Origin: an uncultured Erythrobacter sp. | GTDB lineage: Bacteria; Pseudomonadota; Alphaproteobacteria; Sphingomonadales; Sphingomonadaceae | Length of the DNA stretch: 64,000 nt | Assembly (NCBI GenBank): GCA_947495695.1 | Contig: CANLZP010000001.1 | Location: forward strand, 207,069-271,068 | Reading direction: 5' to 3' | Shown here: one piece after another, positions 37,411-46,808 of the stretch | Numbering within the stretch: position 1 is the first letter of the stretch | Layout of the letters: each line of letters opens with the position of its first letter | Notes under the pieces: generated by a model | What the model saw: the letters and a program-made list of their open reading frames with translations, nothing else | Told to the model about the DNA's origin: nothing | Databases searched by the model: none | Program-made: the position numbers and the translations under genes

Positions 37411-38121
37411 ATGACAGACAGCCAATCGCACTCATCATCCGCTGCCACCACAACGGTCCAGCATGGCGTTACCATGCCGACTGCCTTGTTCATCTATATG
37501 ATCCTGTATGGTGGGATGACCGTGCTGGCCGGATTTGTCGCCTATAAGCAGGTGCAATTGTGGCCCACAAATCTGGCGGTTGAGGCCGGTATCTTCCCCT
37601 TCCTCTTGCTGGTGGTGATCACGTCCACCATTGCCCAGCTGTATGGCCAGAAGCTGGCTAACAAAATGATTTGGATAGGTTTTATTCCGCTGGCTGTGTC
37701 AGCGGCGCTGATCTTTCTGGTGCTGCAGCTGCCCCCGTCAAACGAGATGCTGCAGTTCCGCAGTGATGATCTTGCTGCCTTTGAGCGCGTGTTGGGCCAA
37801 ACCCCGCGCATCTTGATGGCGGGACCGGCGGCCTACATCACATCGCTGCTGCTGAATGTTTGGATATTCTCAAAGCTGGCCGGCAGTGGAGAGGCCAATA
37901 CCTTCGGCCTGATGGTGCGCGGGGCCATTGCCTCGGCATTGAGCCAGGCGGTGGATTCGGTGATTTTCATCACACTGGCCTTCTATGGCGAGTTTGACAT
38001 CACCGATTTGTTGATCGGCCAAGTCATCGCCAAGGTCACGCTCAGCATCGTGCTGGTGCCGTTTTTGATCACCGGTGGGGTCAAGCTGGCTCAACGGCTG
38101 GATGCCCGCCAAGCAGGCTAA
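37411..38121 (+). CDS. Queuosine precursor transporter (YhhQ/DUF165 family)
   Basis: Vitamin-transporter-like ECF/VUT1 family membrane protein that imports preQ0/preQ1 or queuine in other bacteria. The 236-aa product has a Ser/His/Thr-rich N-tail, then about six helices including FPFLLLVVITSTIAQLYGQK, GPAAYITSLLLNVWIF and the signature SALSQAVDSVIFITLAFYG. ATG 37411 is chosen; the longer frame overlaps nupC. It is divergent from nupC (about 150 bases) and overlaps the convergent beta-galactosidase by 4 bases. No queuosine-synthesis gene or clear preQ1 riboswitch was recognised nearby. Confidence 0.85.
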   Translation: MTDSQSHSSSAATTTVQHGVTMPTALFIYMILYGGMTVLAGFVAYKQVQLWPTNLAVEAGIFPFLLLVVITSTIAQLYGQKLANKMIWIGFIPLAVSAALIFLVLQLPPSNEMLQFRSDDLAAFERVLGQTPRILMAGPAAYITSLLLNVWIFSKLAGSGEANTFGLMVRGAIASALSQAVDSVIFITLAFYGEFDITDLLIGQVIAKVTLSIVLVPFLITGGVKLAQRLDARQAG

Positions 38122-40046
38122 CCAACAAGCACCATTACGCTGGCGGGCGGCATGGTTCGTGCGCCGATCATGACCTCACCCTCAAATGCATCGGGCAGAG
38201 CGATCTCGCTCGCTGAATAGTTGAACGCGAACAGATAATTTCCCGTCCGCCTGATGCGCAATCCTTCAGGCAATGGGGTGGTCGCAATTCCGGCATCGCC
38301 ACATGCCCGCGTAATCACTTCGTCCAACAGCGCGCCTTGCGGCCAACTGGCCAAATAGCGCGCCTTGCCATTGCGCCAGCACGCCACTTTGCCATCCATC
38401 GCGGTCAATTCAGGTTCCGCATCACCCTCGACATGGTCAAGCCAGCGGGCAATCGCCCAGCCGTCTCCATCATGCTTGAGCCCTGGAGCCAGACTTTCGC
38501 TGCGGGTGACTGTCAGATTGAGCAATGGGCTCAGAGAGCCCGGCGCCAAATTGTCAGGCATGCAAAAATCAGCATCGCGGCTGCCAGTGCGCGGTCCGAC
38601 CACGATTTGCCCTTGGAACTGCTCCAATGCCTTGGCCAAAGCTGTTGGCACAATAGGCAAGCATGGCACCACGACCATCGCATAATCGGCAAGATCAGCA
38701 GCGGGTGGAACTATGTCTACATTGACGCCCAAACGCCGCAAAGCGCTGTAGCAATCGAACAGCGCCCACAGAGCCGACAGGCCTTCGCCTTGCGGTTGGA
38801 TCTGCGTCATCCATTCCGCATCATAGGCAAAGATCAGCGCGACATCTCGGCAGGTCTCGCCAATTGGGCCCAAGGTCTCCAATTTTGACGCGGCATCTTT
38901 TGCCTCTGCCAAAGCGGCCGCAGGCGCTCCATCATGCCGCAACAATCCAGCGTGCATTTGCTCTTGCGCAAAGGGCGCTTGGCGCCAGCGGAAATAGCTG
39001 ACCATTTCTGCGCCATGCGCGGCAGCCTCCAGCGTCCACAAGCCGACCATGCCGGGCAAAGGCGCAGGGTTGTGCCGCGCCCAATTCACCGGCCCGGGTT
39101 GCTGTTCCAGCACGTTCCAACGCTCATCGCGCGCGCAGCCCCGATACAGATCGTGGTGAAATGCCGCGATATCGGGATGTCCCTGACGAGCATATCCCAG
39201 CTTGTCCGACGGTGAGAAGCGAAACTGCTCAAGAAAGCCCAGCGGATAGGAATCCCAACCCAGCACATCCACATCTGCTGCCAGATCGTGATGATCATAG
39301 CCGGTGTAAAAACCCATCGCATTGTGAGTGATATCCCGCCCAGGTGAGTGTTCGCGCAGAATATCAACCTGCGCCTTGTTAAAGGACACCACCTGATCAG
39401 AAGAGAACCGCCGGAACGCCAGCCAATGCGCCGGGTTCGCCTCTGTCACGGTCAGATTGGGAAGCTCAACTTCGGCAAAATTGCGATATTCCATCGACCA
39501 AAAGACATTGCCCCATGCACGGTTGAGCGCCTCAATCTGGCCATAGCGGCGCTCCAGCCAAACGCGGAAAGCATCGCGCGCTGAGGTCGAGAAACTCTGC
39601 ACCGTGTCATGACAGCCATATTCATTGTCGGTTTGCCAGCTGATTACGCCGGGATGCGCGCCATACCGCTCGGCCATGGCGCGTGTGATGCGGGCTGATT
39701 GTTCGCGATAGCCTGCATGGCTGAAGCAATAATGCCTCCGCGATCCAAATCCGCGCGGGCGGCCATGGCGATCAAGCGCAACCATATCGGGCATTTGATC
39801 GCACAGCCATTTGGGCGGCGTGGCGGTTGGCGTTCCCATGATGATGCCCAGCCCGGCTACGTGAAGAACCTCGACTGCTTCATCCAGCCATTGCCAGTTA
39901 AACTGGCCTGGTTCCGGTTCGATCCGGCTCCACGCAAACTCGCCAATCCGCACGCGCGACAAGCCAGTTTCGGCCATCATGCGCGCATCGGTTTCCCACC
40001 GCTCGCGCGGCCAGTGCTCAGGATAATAACAGACACCCAATTGCAT
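38118..40046 (-). CDS. Beta-galactosidase, glycoside hydrolase family 42
   Basis: Cytoplasmic exo-acting galactosidase (642 aa). It starts MQLGVCYYPEHWPRERWETD and holds the GH42 TIM barrel with SRVRIGEFAWSRIEPEPG, acid/base E142 in WQTDNEYGCH and probable nucleophile E314 in NVLEQQPGPVNW, close to the E141/E312 pair known from the Thermus A4 enzyme. A trimerisation domain (about 390-560) and a C-terminal beta domain (LRIRRTGNYLFAFNYS) follow. No signal peptide. No sugar transporter is adjacent; natural substrates could be algal or plant galactosides. Confidence 0.95.
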   Translation of the reverse strand: MQLGVCYYPEHWPRERWETDARMMAETGLSRVRIGEFAWSRIEPEPGQFNWQWLDEAVEVLHVAGLGIIMGTPTATPPKWLCDQMPDMVALDRHGRPRGFGSRRHYCFSHAGYREQSARITRAMAERYGAHPGVISWQTDNEYGCHDTVQSFSTSARDAFRVWLERRYGQIEALNRAWGNVFWSMEYRNFAEVELPNLTVTEANPAHWLAFRRFSSDQVVSFNKAQVDILREHSPGRDITHNAMGFYTGYDHHDLAADVDVLGWDSYPLGFLEQFRFSPSDKLGYARQGHPDIAAFHHDLYRGCARDERWNVLEQQPGPVNWARHNPAPLPGMVGLWTLEAAAHGAEMVSYFRWRQAPFAQEQMHAGLLRHDGAPAAALAEAKDAASKLETLGPIGETCRDVALIFAYDAEWMTQIQPQGEGLSALWALFDCYSALRRLGVNVDIVPPAADLADYAMVVVPCLPIVPTALAKALEQFQGQIVVGPRTGSRDADFCMPDNLAPGSLSPLLNLTVTRSESLAPGLKHDGDGWAIARWLDHVEGDAEPELTAMDGKVACWRNGKARYLASWPQGALLDEVITRACGDAGIATTPLPEGLRIRRTGNYLFAFNYSASEIALPDAFEGEVMIGARTMPPASVMVLVG

Positions 40047-40111
40047 GGTTTGTGAGTGGCTGGCTCAGCCGCAATCGTCAACGAAATTGGAAGGCCGAGG
40101 GCAAATTGGCC

Positions 40112-40783
40112 TTAGGTGATCTGCACGCCCGCGTCGGCCACAACGGCGGCCCGCAATTCGGCAATGCCCATACCCTTTTCACTGCTGGTGACATGCAACA
40201 AGGGGAAGGCTGCGGAATGCTTGCGCGCTTCTGTTTCCACTTGCGCAACGGTCTTTGCCAGATCACTCGCCTTGATTTTGTCCGCCTTGGTCAAAACCAA
40301 CCGATAGCTGACCGCTGCTTCGTCGAGCATGGTCATCATCTCGCGGTCGACCTCTTTCAAGCCGTGGCGGCTATCCACCAGCAACAACGTGCGGTTCAAC
40401 ACCACCCGCCCTTTCAGATAAGTCCGGACCAGCTTTTTCCAATTGTCGACCACTTTGGGCGGAGCCTTGGCAAAGCCATAGCCGGGCATATCGACCAGCC
40501 GAAACAGAGTGGGATCGCCCACCTCGAATATGTTTAATTCCTGCGTGCGGCCCGGCGTCACCGATGCACGAGCGATCGACCGACGCCCGGTCAGCGCATT
40601 CAAAAGCGAGCTTTTGCCGACATTGCTTCGGCCACAAAATGCAATTTCCGGCACTTTTGGATCGGGCAGGAATTTCAGCTGCGGCGCAGACAGCAAGAAG
40701 TCCACCCGCCCTGAAAAGAGCTTGCTCGCCGATTTTTCGGCAAAAGCCTGAGCGGCTTCCTCGCTGTGATCAGACTGGCTCAC
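40112..40783 (-). CDS. engB: Ribosome biogenesis GTP-binding protein EngB/YsxC
   Basis: Essential GTPase for 50S subunit assembly. The 223-aa product has the G1 loop GRSNVGKSSL (51-60), a G3-like DMPGYGFAKAP with VDNWKKLVRTYL, and G4 TKADK. It starts with GTG 40783, whose GTGA overlaps the yidC stop, so it is the last gene of rpmH-rnpA-yidD-yidC-engB. The gene order is conserved widely in alphaproteobacteria. Confidence 0.96.
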   Translation of the reverse strand: MSQSDHSEEAAQAFAEKSASKLFSGRVDFLLSAPQLKFLPDPKVPEIAFCGRSNVGKSSLLNALTGRRSIARASVTPGRTQELNIFEVGDPTLFRLVDMPGYGFAKAPPKVVDNWKKLVRTYLKGRVVLNRTLLLVDSRHGLKEVDREMMTMLDEAAVSYRLVLTKADKIKASDLAKTVAQVETEARKHSAAFPLLHVTSSEKGMGIAELRAAVVADAGVQIT

Positions 40784-42552
40784 TTGTCGGACGCTTCTTC
40801 GCGCTGCTTGGCCAATGCTTTCTCTGCCTTTTCCTTCTCAGCGGCTGCACGCAGCTGAGGATGCTTGGAATAGAGATAGCTTTGCTGGGCCAATGTCAGC
40901 AGGTTGGAGGTGACCCAGTACAGCAGCAAACCTGCCGCAAATGGAGCCATCACAAACATCAGCACCCAAGGCATGAAGTTGAAAATTTGCTGCTGCATCG
41001 GATCCATCGCGCTGGGGTTCAGCTTGAACGTCAGCCACATGGTAACACCCAGCAGAACCGCCAAAACGCCTATGCCCAAGAACCCGGGAGGGTCGAACGG
41101 CAATAGGCCAAACAGGTTCAGGATCTTGGCCGGATCGGGCGCAGACAAATCTTCGATCCACAGCACAAATGGCTTGTGGCGCATTTCGATCGCCAGGATC
41201 AGCGCCTTATACAAAGCAAAGAAGATCGGGATCTGGATCAACAGCGGCAAACAGCCCGCCAGCGGATTGACGCCCTCTTTCTTATAGAGCGCCATGACCT
41301 CTTGCTGCTGCTTTTGCTTGTCGTCCTTGTAACGCTCTTGCAGCGCCTTCATCTTGGGCTGAACCGCCTTCATTCCGGCCATGCTGGCAAATTGCTTTTG
41401 CGCAATCGGGAACAAGGCACCACGAATGATGATGGTCAGTAAGATGATGGCAACGCCGAAATTGCCGGCAAAATCATACAAGGTCCGCAGCAGCCAAACC
41501 ATCGGTTTGACGAACCATTCGAACCAACCCCAGTCGATTGCCTTGCCGAATTTATCGATACCCAGATCATCACGATAAGTATCGAGAACGGCGCTTTCCT
41601 TGGCGCCTGCAAACAGCAATGTAGAGCTGGACACCGTAGAGCCGGCAGCAACCGTTTCAGGTCCGTAGATCACATCGGCACGAAACACGTCATCGCCCAA
41701 CGAGCGAAAGCCCGGAGTGACAGTTTGATCGCCTTGAGGGATCAGGGCAGACAGCCAGTAAATGTCGCTAAAGCCGGTCCAATGCGTCTTGCCGGCGGCC
41801 GGCGTATACGTGCCGCTCTCGGCCAGATCGTCATAATCAACGCCGTAATCAACCGAATCGCCAAACGCTCCGATGGGTCCAGAATGCGCGTTGAATGTGC
41901 TGGGGCTGGCGTTGACCGTGTTGCGATTGATCAGGCCAAAGGGCTGAACCACGATAGAGCCATCACCATTGTTAACCACCGACTGTTCGGCAGTGATCAT
42001 ATAGTTGGCGTCAATCGAATATTTGATCAAGAAGGTCTGGCCCTCGCCATTGTCATGGGTCAGCGTGACCGGCGAAGTTTGGGTCAGCGTTTGGCCATCG
42101 GCCTGCCACACGGTTTGCGGCGTTGGCAGGGTTACGCCATTTCCGATCCAGCCAAATTGCGCAAAATATTGCCCAGGGGTCCCCTTGGGAGCAAACAATT
42201 GCACGGGGCCACTGTCTTGGTCAGTGGTCTCACGGTGATCCTTCAGCTCGATATCGTCCAGCTGTGCGCCGACCAAATTGATCGAGCCTTCAACCCGCGC
42301 TGCATCAATGCTGACTCGCTGCGAAGAGGACAGCGCGGTTGACAGGTCAACCGGTCCAGCAGGTTCACCCGCCGCACTTCCCAATTCTGCAGAACCCTGT
42401 GGGGCGGCAGATGCGGCCACGGTTGGATCGCTGGATTGCGGCGCGCCAGCGGTCGAGGCCTCTGGATAGAAATAGCGCATGCCCGCATCCCAACCCAAAA
42501 TGAGCAGGAAGGAAAGCGCCACGGCGAAGAGAATATTACGCTGGTTGTCCAA
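40780..42552 (-). CDS. yidC: Membrane protein insertase YidC
   Basis: Inserts and folds inner-membrane proteins with or without SecYEG. Product about 590 aa: N-terminal helix (ILFAVALSFLLILGWDAG), a large periplasmic beta domain (about 60-350), and the conserved insertase core with GNFGVAIILLTIIIRGALFP (Arg in the membrane groove), EVMALYKKEGVNPLAGCLPL and LPWVLMF-type helices. A TTG start at 42552 is favoured because AGGA lies 7 bases before it and relatives start MDNQRN; a TTG two codons earlier is also possible. The basic C-tail (ALAKQREEASDK) is ribosome-binding-like. Confidence 0.95.
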   Translation of the reverse strand: MDNQRNILFAVALSFLLILGWDAGMRYFYPEASTAGAPQSSDPTVAASAAPQGSAELGSAAGEPAGPVDLSTALSSSQRVSIDAARVEGSINLVGAQLDDIELKDHRETTDQDSGPVQLFAPKGTPGQYFAQFGWIGNGVTLPTPQTVWQADGQTLTQTSPVTLTHDNGEGQTFLIKYSIDANYMITAEQSVVNNGDGSIVVQPFGLINRNTVNASPSTFNAHSGPIGAFGDSVDYGVDYDDLAESGTYTPAAGKTHWTGFSDIYWLSALIPQGDQTVTPGFRSLGDDVFRADVIYGPETVAAGSTVSSSTLLFAGAKESAVLDTYRDDLGIDKFGKAIDWGWFEWFVKPMVWLLRTLYDFAGNFGVAIILLTIIIRGALFPIAQKQFASMAGMKAVQPKMKALQERYKDDKQKQQQEVMALYKKEGVNPLAGCLPLLIQIPIFFALYKALILAIEMRHKPFVLWIEDLSAPDPAKILNLFGLLPFDPPGFLGIGVLAVLLGVTMWLTFKLNPSAMDPMQQQIFNFMPWVLMFVMAPFAAGLLLYWVTSNLLTLAQQSYLYSKHPQLRAAAEKEKAEKALAKQREEASDK

Positions 42553-42599
42553 GATCAAATCCTGTGCGTCTTAAAGGTCATAAGTGTGTTATATAGGTA

Positions 42600-42809
42600 C
42601 TACGGTACAGGATCATAGCCCTGCCCACCCCAAGGGTGGCAGCGCATTATCCGCTTTGTTGCCATCCATCCACCCTTGATCGCACCATGTTTCCCCAAAG
42701 CCTCGATCGCATATTGCGAGCATGACGGTGAAAAACGGCATGTGGGCGGCAAAATGCGGCTGGGTCCGATTTGCCACAGCCGGGCGATAGCGATGAAAAT
42801 GTGCTTCAT
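42600..42809 (-). CDS. yidD: Membrane protein insertion efficiency factor YidD
   Basis: A 69-aa peripheral protein with an amphipathic N-terminus ([19 protein letters not shown]) and the family motif [18 protein letters not shown] followed by [20 protein letters not shown], with its three conserved cysteines. ATG 42809 overlaps the rnpA stop (ATGA). Works with YidC in membrane protein insertion by family knowledge. Confidence 0.96.
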   Translation of the reverse strand: MKHIFIAIARLWQIGPSRILPPTCRFSPSCSQYAIEALGKHGAIKGGWMATKRIMRCHPWGGQGYDPVP

Positions 42810-43183
42810 GGCTTGCTTTTCTGTGCACCTTTCCGCGGCCCGCGAAATTTGCGTGAACGGTCGCCTTTACCCTCGGCAGCGCGGCCCAAGGCCTGGTCCA
42901 GCTCTGCGGCCAAAGCGGTATAATCACGCTCAATCCCGCCATCGCGGCCAATCAAGATGTGATCGTGATCGGGCAGACCGCTGTCAGGCAAAGCCGCGCG
43001 CAGCAATTCACGAAAGCGGCGCTTCATTCGGTTGCGCACCACCGCATTGCCAACTTTTTTGGTGATGGTGATGCCATAGCGTTTGCCGCGCCCGCCATTC
43101 GGGTTCGCCAAAAGCACGAAACCGGGGCGTGCAATGCGCAGGCCCCGGTTCGCAGCAAGAAAATCGGCGCGACGCGTTAGCAC
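42806..43183 (-). CDS. rnpA: Ribonuclease P protein component
   Basis: Protein subunit of RNase P, which matures tRNA 5' ends. The core is [20 protein letters not shown] with [11 protein letters not shown], the RNR motif of the family. The start is uncertain: GTG 43183 gives 125 aa beginning with [13 protein letters not shown], as relatives do, and is preferred; a TTG at 43222 would overlap the rpmH stop. The basic C-tail ([19 protein letters not shown]) is long. It sits between rpmH and yidD on the minus strand. Confidence 0.9.
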   Translation of the reverse strand: MLTRRADFLAANRGLRIARPGFVLLANPNGGRGKRYGITITKKVGNAVVRNRMKRRFRELLRAALPDSGLPDHDHILIGRDGGIERDYTALAAELDQALGRAAEGKGDRSRKFRGPRKGAQKSKP

Positions 43184-43212
43184 CGCGATTTCTTGAGTAT
43201 TAGCGTGCGTGC

Positions 43213-43347
43213 TTACGCACAAAGGTTCTTGCGACCGCGACGGCGGCGAGCGCGCAAAACATTGCGGCCTCCGACGGTTTTCTTGCGTGCGAAGAATCCG
43301 TGGCGACGTGCACGCACGAGATTGCTTGGCTGGAATGTCCGCTTCAT
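43213..43347 (-). CDS. rpmH: 50S ribosomal protein L34 (bL34)
   Basis: A 44-aa ribosomal protein read from ATG 43347 to TAA 43213-43215; it opens [20 protein letters not shown] and has the [19 protein letters not shown] ending. GAGGA lies before the start. First gene of the rpmH-rnpA-yidD-yidC-engB operon. Confidence 0.97.
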   Translation of the reverse strand: MKRTFQPSNLVRARRHGFFARKKTVGGRNVLRARRRRGRKNLCA

Positions 43348-43447
43348 ATCGTCCTCAAAATCAAAAGTGATGCAGCCATCGCTTTAAGCGTAACCGGCAC
43401 CAATAAAAAGGGCCGCCTTCAAACGACGACCGCCTCAGTGGGCGCGC

Positions 43448-43475
43448 GGTTAGGACAAGGGTGCTGCCGAGTCAA
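43448..43475 (-). promoter_or_regulatory. Candidate promoter of the rpmH operon
   Basis: On the minus strand TTGACT (43470-43475) is followed after 16 bases by CTAACC (43448-43453), resembling the -35 and weak -10 usual for alphaproteobacterial housekeeping promoters, about 100 bases before rpmH. The rest of the 307-base gap 43348-43654 holds nothing I can name; the comM promoter must also lie there. Confidence 0.45.
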
Positions 43476-43654
43476 GCAATCAACGCGTTTGATCGCTCAA
43501 TTTCTTGGTTGCAACAGACGCGCCAAATGGCGGCAACACCGACCCGCTCGATCCCGATTAGCTTAGTACAGCTGGCGGTTAAAATCCTTTAATTTGCTCG
43601 CCCATGGCCAGCATGAGCATGCCTTAGCTCAATTTGAGCTTTTGAGAGCATGTC

Positions 43655-45163
43655 ATGGTCGCATTGGTCAGAACGGTTGCCTATTTGGGACTTAGTGCCC
43701 GCTCGGTCGAAGTGCAGTGTCAGATCGCGCCCGGGCTGCCGCGCTTTGCGATTGTTGGCCTGCCCGACAAGGCGGTGGGCGAAAGCCGTGAGCGGGTTCA
43801 GTCCGCATTATCGGCGATGGGCCTTGCCTTGCCGCCCAAACGCATCACCATCAATCTGTCTCCCGCAGACCTGCCCAAGGAAGGATCGCATTTCGATCTG
43901 CCCATCGCTCTCGCTCTGCTTTCCGCAATGGGCGTGTGTGATGCCGAGCAAATGGCCGACTGGATCGCGGTGGGAGAATTGTCACTCGATGGCCGGATCG
44001 CCGTGTCGCCCGGCGTGCTGTTGGCCGCATTGCATGCCAGCGAGCAAGAGGCGGGCCTGATCTGCCCAGCCCCACAAGGGTCTGAGGCGCGTTGGGCGAG
44101 CGGGGTTCCGGTGTTGGCAGCACCCGATCTGGTTAGTCTGCTCAACCATCTGAAAGGCACGCAAAGCCTGCCCGAGCCACCCCGCGGTGAGGTTGAGGTT
44201 GCTCCTCCAGCGACGGATCTGAAGCGGGTAAAGGGACAAGAGACAGCCAAGCGAGCGTTGGAAATTGCAGCTGCCGGCGGTCACAACATGCTGATGAATG
44301 GGCCGCCGGGGGCTGGCAAAAGCCTGCTCGCATCGTGTCTGCCCGGCATCTTGCCAGAGTTGACCCCCGCCGAGGCGCTGGAGGTTTCTATGGTGCAATC
44401 GGTCGCAGGCAATCTGGAGGGCGGCAAGATTAGCCGCTCCCGCCCGTTTCGTGCACCGCATCACTCCGCCAGCATGGCTGCATTGACAGGCGGCGGCCTG
44501 AAAGTGCGCCCGGGAGAGGTAAGCCTGGCGCATCTGGGCGTGCTGTTTCTGGACGAGCTGCCCGAGTTTCAGCGGCCTGTGCTCGATTCGCTGCGGCAAC
44601 CGCTCGAAACTGGATCGGTCGATATTGCCCGTGCCAATGCCCATGTGACCTTCCCCGCCCGCGTCCAACTGATCGCGGCGATGAACCCGTGCCGATGCGG
44701 CCATCTGGGCGATCCGGCGCTGGCCTGCTCGCGCGCGCCGCGATGCGCAGCGGATTATCAAAGCAAGGTTTCGGGACCGATGCTCGACCGGATCGACCTG
44801 CATGTTGAGGTTGAGCCGGTTAGTGCGGCTGACCTCAGCCTGCCCCCACCCGCAGAAGGCTCAGCCGAGGTGGCAGCGCGCGTTGCAGCGGCGCGGAAAC
44901 GCCAGACACGCCGCTATGGCGAAACAGGTGCGCGCAGCAATGCAGAGCTGGATGGTGATGCACTGGATCAATTTGCTGCGCCAGACGAGCCGGGCAGCGC
45001 TTTGCTGCGACAGGCCGCCGACACTATGCGGCTTTCCGCGCGCGCCTATACAAGGATGTTACGCGTGGCGCGGACCATTGCTGATCTGGCGGGAGCGGAG
45101 CAAGTTGGCCGCGTGCATATTGCAGAAGCGCTGAGCTATCGCAGGCAAGCCCCGCGTTCTTAG
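43655..45163 (+). CDS. comM: YifB/ComM-family Mg-chelatase-like AAA+ ATPase
   Basis: ATPase of 502 aa; in naturally competent species ComM is a hexameric branch-migration helicase that helps integrate transformed DNA. Domains: N-terminal Lon-like fold (RFAIVGLPDKAVGESRERV; SPADLPKEGSHFDLPIALAL), AAA+ core with Walker A NGPPGAGKSLLASCLPGILP, HHSASMAALTGGG and LAHLGVLFLDELPEF, a zinc-type CRCGHLG-CSRAPRC cluster, and C-terminal helices (LSARAYTRMLRVARTIADL). Full length. The presence of comM and a CinA-like gene does not by itself prove competence. Confidence 0.94.
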   Translation: MVALVRTVAYLGLSARSVEVQCQIAPGLPRFAIVGLPDKAVGESRERVQSALSAMGLALPPKRITINLSPADLPKEGSHFDLPIALALLSAMGVCDAEQMADWIAVGELSLDGRIAVSPGVLLAALHASEQEAGLICPAPQGSEARWASGVPVLAAPDLVSLLNHLKGTQSLPEPPRGEVEVAPPATDLKRVKGQETAKRALEIAAAGGHNMLMNGPPGAGKSLLASCLPGILPELTPAEALEVSMVQSVAGNLEGGKISRSRPFRAPHHSASMAALTGGGLKVRPGEVSLAHLGVLFLDELPEFQRPVLDSLRQPLETGSVDIARANAHVTFPARVQLIAAMNPCRCGHLGDPALACSRAPRCAADYQSKVSGPMLDRIDLHVEVEPVSAADLSLPPPAEGSAEVAARVAAARKRQTRRYGETGARSNAELDGDALDQFAAPDEPGSALLRQAADTMRLSARAYTRMLRVARTIADLAGAEQVGRVHIAEALSYRRQAPRS

Positions 45164-45321
45164 CATAAACGCGACATCTAGGCGATTGGTCTAGCGCACC
45201 AAAACGCCGGTCGCCCACAAAAGTGGCACCATTCACCTGTGCGCAATGACTGGATGTGGTATCGCACTGCGTGCTGGGTGGATTCGCCAGCTCTCTCAAC
45301 CGCCAAGGGTTCCCCGACATC

Positions 45322-46095
45322 GTGCCAACCACCGATGCAGCGACGGCTTCTGAACCCGGCGGGTTTCTGGACAATGGCGCAAATCGTCCGCTGAAGCGCC
45401 GCATCTTAGGCCTGTCGATTGCTCTGGCGATCGAGGCATTGCTGCTGCTGTTACTGCTGACCATCGGCTATGGGATTGCGACGGAAGACGAAGCAGTGGA
45501 CGATCTGGTCACGTTCGACGCGCAGGATTTCACCGAAGAAGCCCCTCCCGAGCCAGAGCCCGAACCGCAAGAGCAGGTCGAAACGCAAGAGGCTCCGGTT
45601 GAGATGCCTCCAGAACTGGTGCCAGAGATACCTCTGCCACAGCCCGCTCAACCCGATCCGATCATTCTAACCCCGCCGGTCCCTGCTCCACCTCCTCCGC
45701 CGCCGCCAGCACCGCCCAGTGGCCCGCCGCGCGTCTATGGACCGCCCAATGCTGGGCCACCCGGCCCGCCAGACAGTGCTCGTGTCGGAACAGCTTCCAA
45801 TGGAGAACCACTGTATGCAGCGCGGTGGTACCGCGAGCCGACCGATCAGGAACTGGCTGGCTATCTGTCAACCGCCAGCGGACCAGGCTCGGCCCTGATC
45901 GAGTGCCGAACCGTCCCTGATTTTCGGGTGGAGGATTGCAAATTGTTGGGCGAGGTGCCGCGAGGATCACAAATCGGCCGCGCCGTCCTGGCTGCAGCGT
46001 GGCAGTTCAGAGTGCGCCCGGCGCGCGTAGGCGGGCGATCTCAAGTTGGATCATGGGTGCGGATACGGATCGATTACACACTCAGACCCGTCTGA
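45322..46095 (+). CDS. Proline-rich TonB-like protein
   Basis: Likely energy-transducing TonB homologue. With GTG 45322 the product is 257 aa; an alternative GTG at 45256 adds 22 residues. Order: cytoplasmic tail, one transmembrane helix (about 28-50, LSIALAIEALLLLLLLTIGY), an acidic E/P-rich span (EAPPEPEPEPQEQVE), a run of nine prolines interrupted once by Ala, a Gly/Pro-rich spacer and a C-terminal domain (GSALIECRTVPDFRVEDCKL, then WVRIRIDYTLRP) that resembles TonB C-domains including a cysteine pair. It is the second TonB-like gene in the window and stands alone between comM and hxlR. Confidence 0.7.
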   Translation: MPTTDAATASEPGGFLDNGANRPLKRRILGLSIALAIEALLLLLLLTIGYGIATEDEAVDDLVTFDAQDFTEEAPPEPEPEPQEQVETQEAPVEMPPELVPEIPLPQPAQPDPIILTPPVPAPPPPPPPAPPSGPPRVYGPPNAGPPGPPDSARVGTASNGEPLYAARWYREPTDQELAGYLSTASGPGSALIECRTVPDFRVEDCKLLGEVPRGSQIGRAVLAAAWQFRVRPARVGGRSQVGSWVRIRIDYTLRPV

Positions 46096-46114
46096 AGCTC
46101 AAAACTGCGGTTGA

Positions 46115-46669
46115 TTAGACGGCTGAGGCGGCCCGTTTTGCGGCACGCAGGTCAATTACATCACCGCGTTTCAAGGTTCCGGCCTCGCTGGCAACCGATC
46201 CATCGGCACGTTTGCCAACATTTTCCTTGGCGACAAGCGACAGATCCTTGTGATTCAGAATACGTCCGTCATGCGCGAGAATGGAAACCGGGCCAATTGG
46301 TAAGTAATCATAGTCATCGACCAGAACGGGATCTTCGGAAAACTCGGTGCCATATTTTTGGCCCCATTGGCGAAGTGCCAGCATCGCAGGCAGCAGATCG
46401 AAGCCCTTTTCGGTCAATCGATATTCGATTTTGCGGCGGTCATCAGGACAAGGCTCGCGTTTGAGAATGCCATGTTCAACCAATTTGGCCAGCCGATTCG
46501 AAAGAATATTGCGAGCAATGCCCAGCTCGCTCAAAAATTCCTCAAAATGATGCAGCCCGTTAAAGCTGGCGCGCAGGATCATAAATGACCAGCGTTCTCC
46601 CATAACTTCAAGAGCTTGTGGCAATCCGCATTCAAGCAGCTCGCGCAGTGGTTCGCGTAATTCGCCCAT
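46115..46669 (-). CDS. HxlR-family winged-helix regulator
   Basis: DNA-binding regulator of 184 aa. Residues about 10-105 form the HxlR winged helix: CGLPQALEVMGERWSFMILR, FLSELGIARNILSNRLAKLV, and REPCPDDRRKIEYRLTEKG; the Cys near the N-terminus (C14) is often the redox or electrophile sensor in this family. An extra C-terminal domain of about 70 residues is seen (LAHDGRILNHKDLSLVAKEN). Divergent from a small secreted protein gene; the intergenic region holds palindromes that may be its operators. Confidence 0.9.
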   Translation of the reverse strand: MGELREPLRELLECGLPQALEVMGERWSFMILRASFNGLHHFEEFLSELGIARNILSNRLAKLVEHGILKREPCPDDRRKIEYRLTEKGFDLLPAMLALRQWGQKYGTEFSEDPVLVDDYDYLPIGPVSILAHDGRILNHKDLSLVAKENVGKRADGSVASEAGTLKRGDVIDLRAAKRAASAV

Positions 46670-46734
46670 TTCAGTCCTTTCCCTGCAACCTATCTAGCGC
46701 GCTTTGGCCCGCATGCAAAAATTTTTAAGTTTTT

Positions 46735-46778
46735 AGTTGCAACTCGAAACCTATGCACTTAAGTAGTGATTCGCAACT
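46735..46778. promoter_or_regulatory. Operator-like palindromes between hxlR and the small secreted protein gene
   Basis: A perfect 10-base palindrome AGTTGCAACT (46735-46744), a second copy of its half GCAACT (46773-46778), and between them ACTTAAGT (46757-46764), flanked by CAC/TAGTG. All lie in the 139-base divergent gap between starts at 46669 and 46809. Spacing and symmetry suit a dimeric winged-helix regulator such as HxlR. Confidence 0.45.
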
Positions 46779-46808
46779 GGTTTTAAAACAAAACTGAAAA
46801 GGACTAGA

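Noticed and set aside
43982..44803. 273-codon open frame opposite comM
   Set aside because: Antisense to conserved AAA+ motifs; composition is that of a shadow frame.
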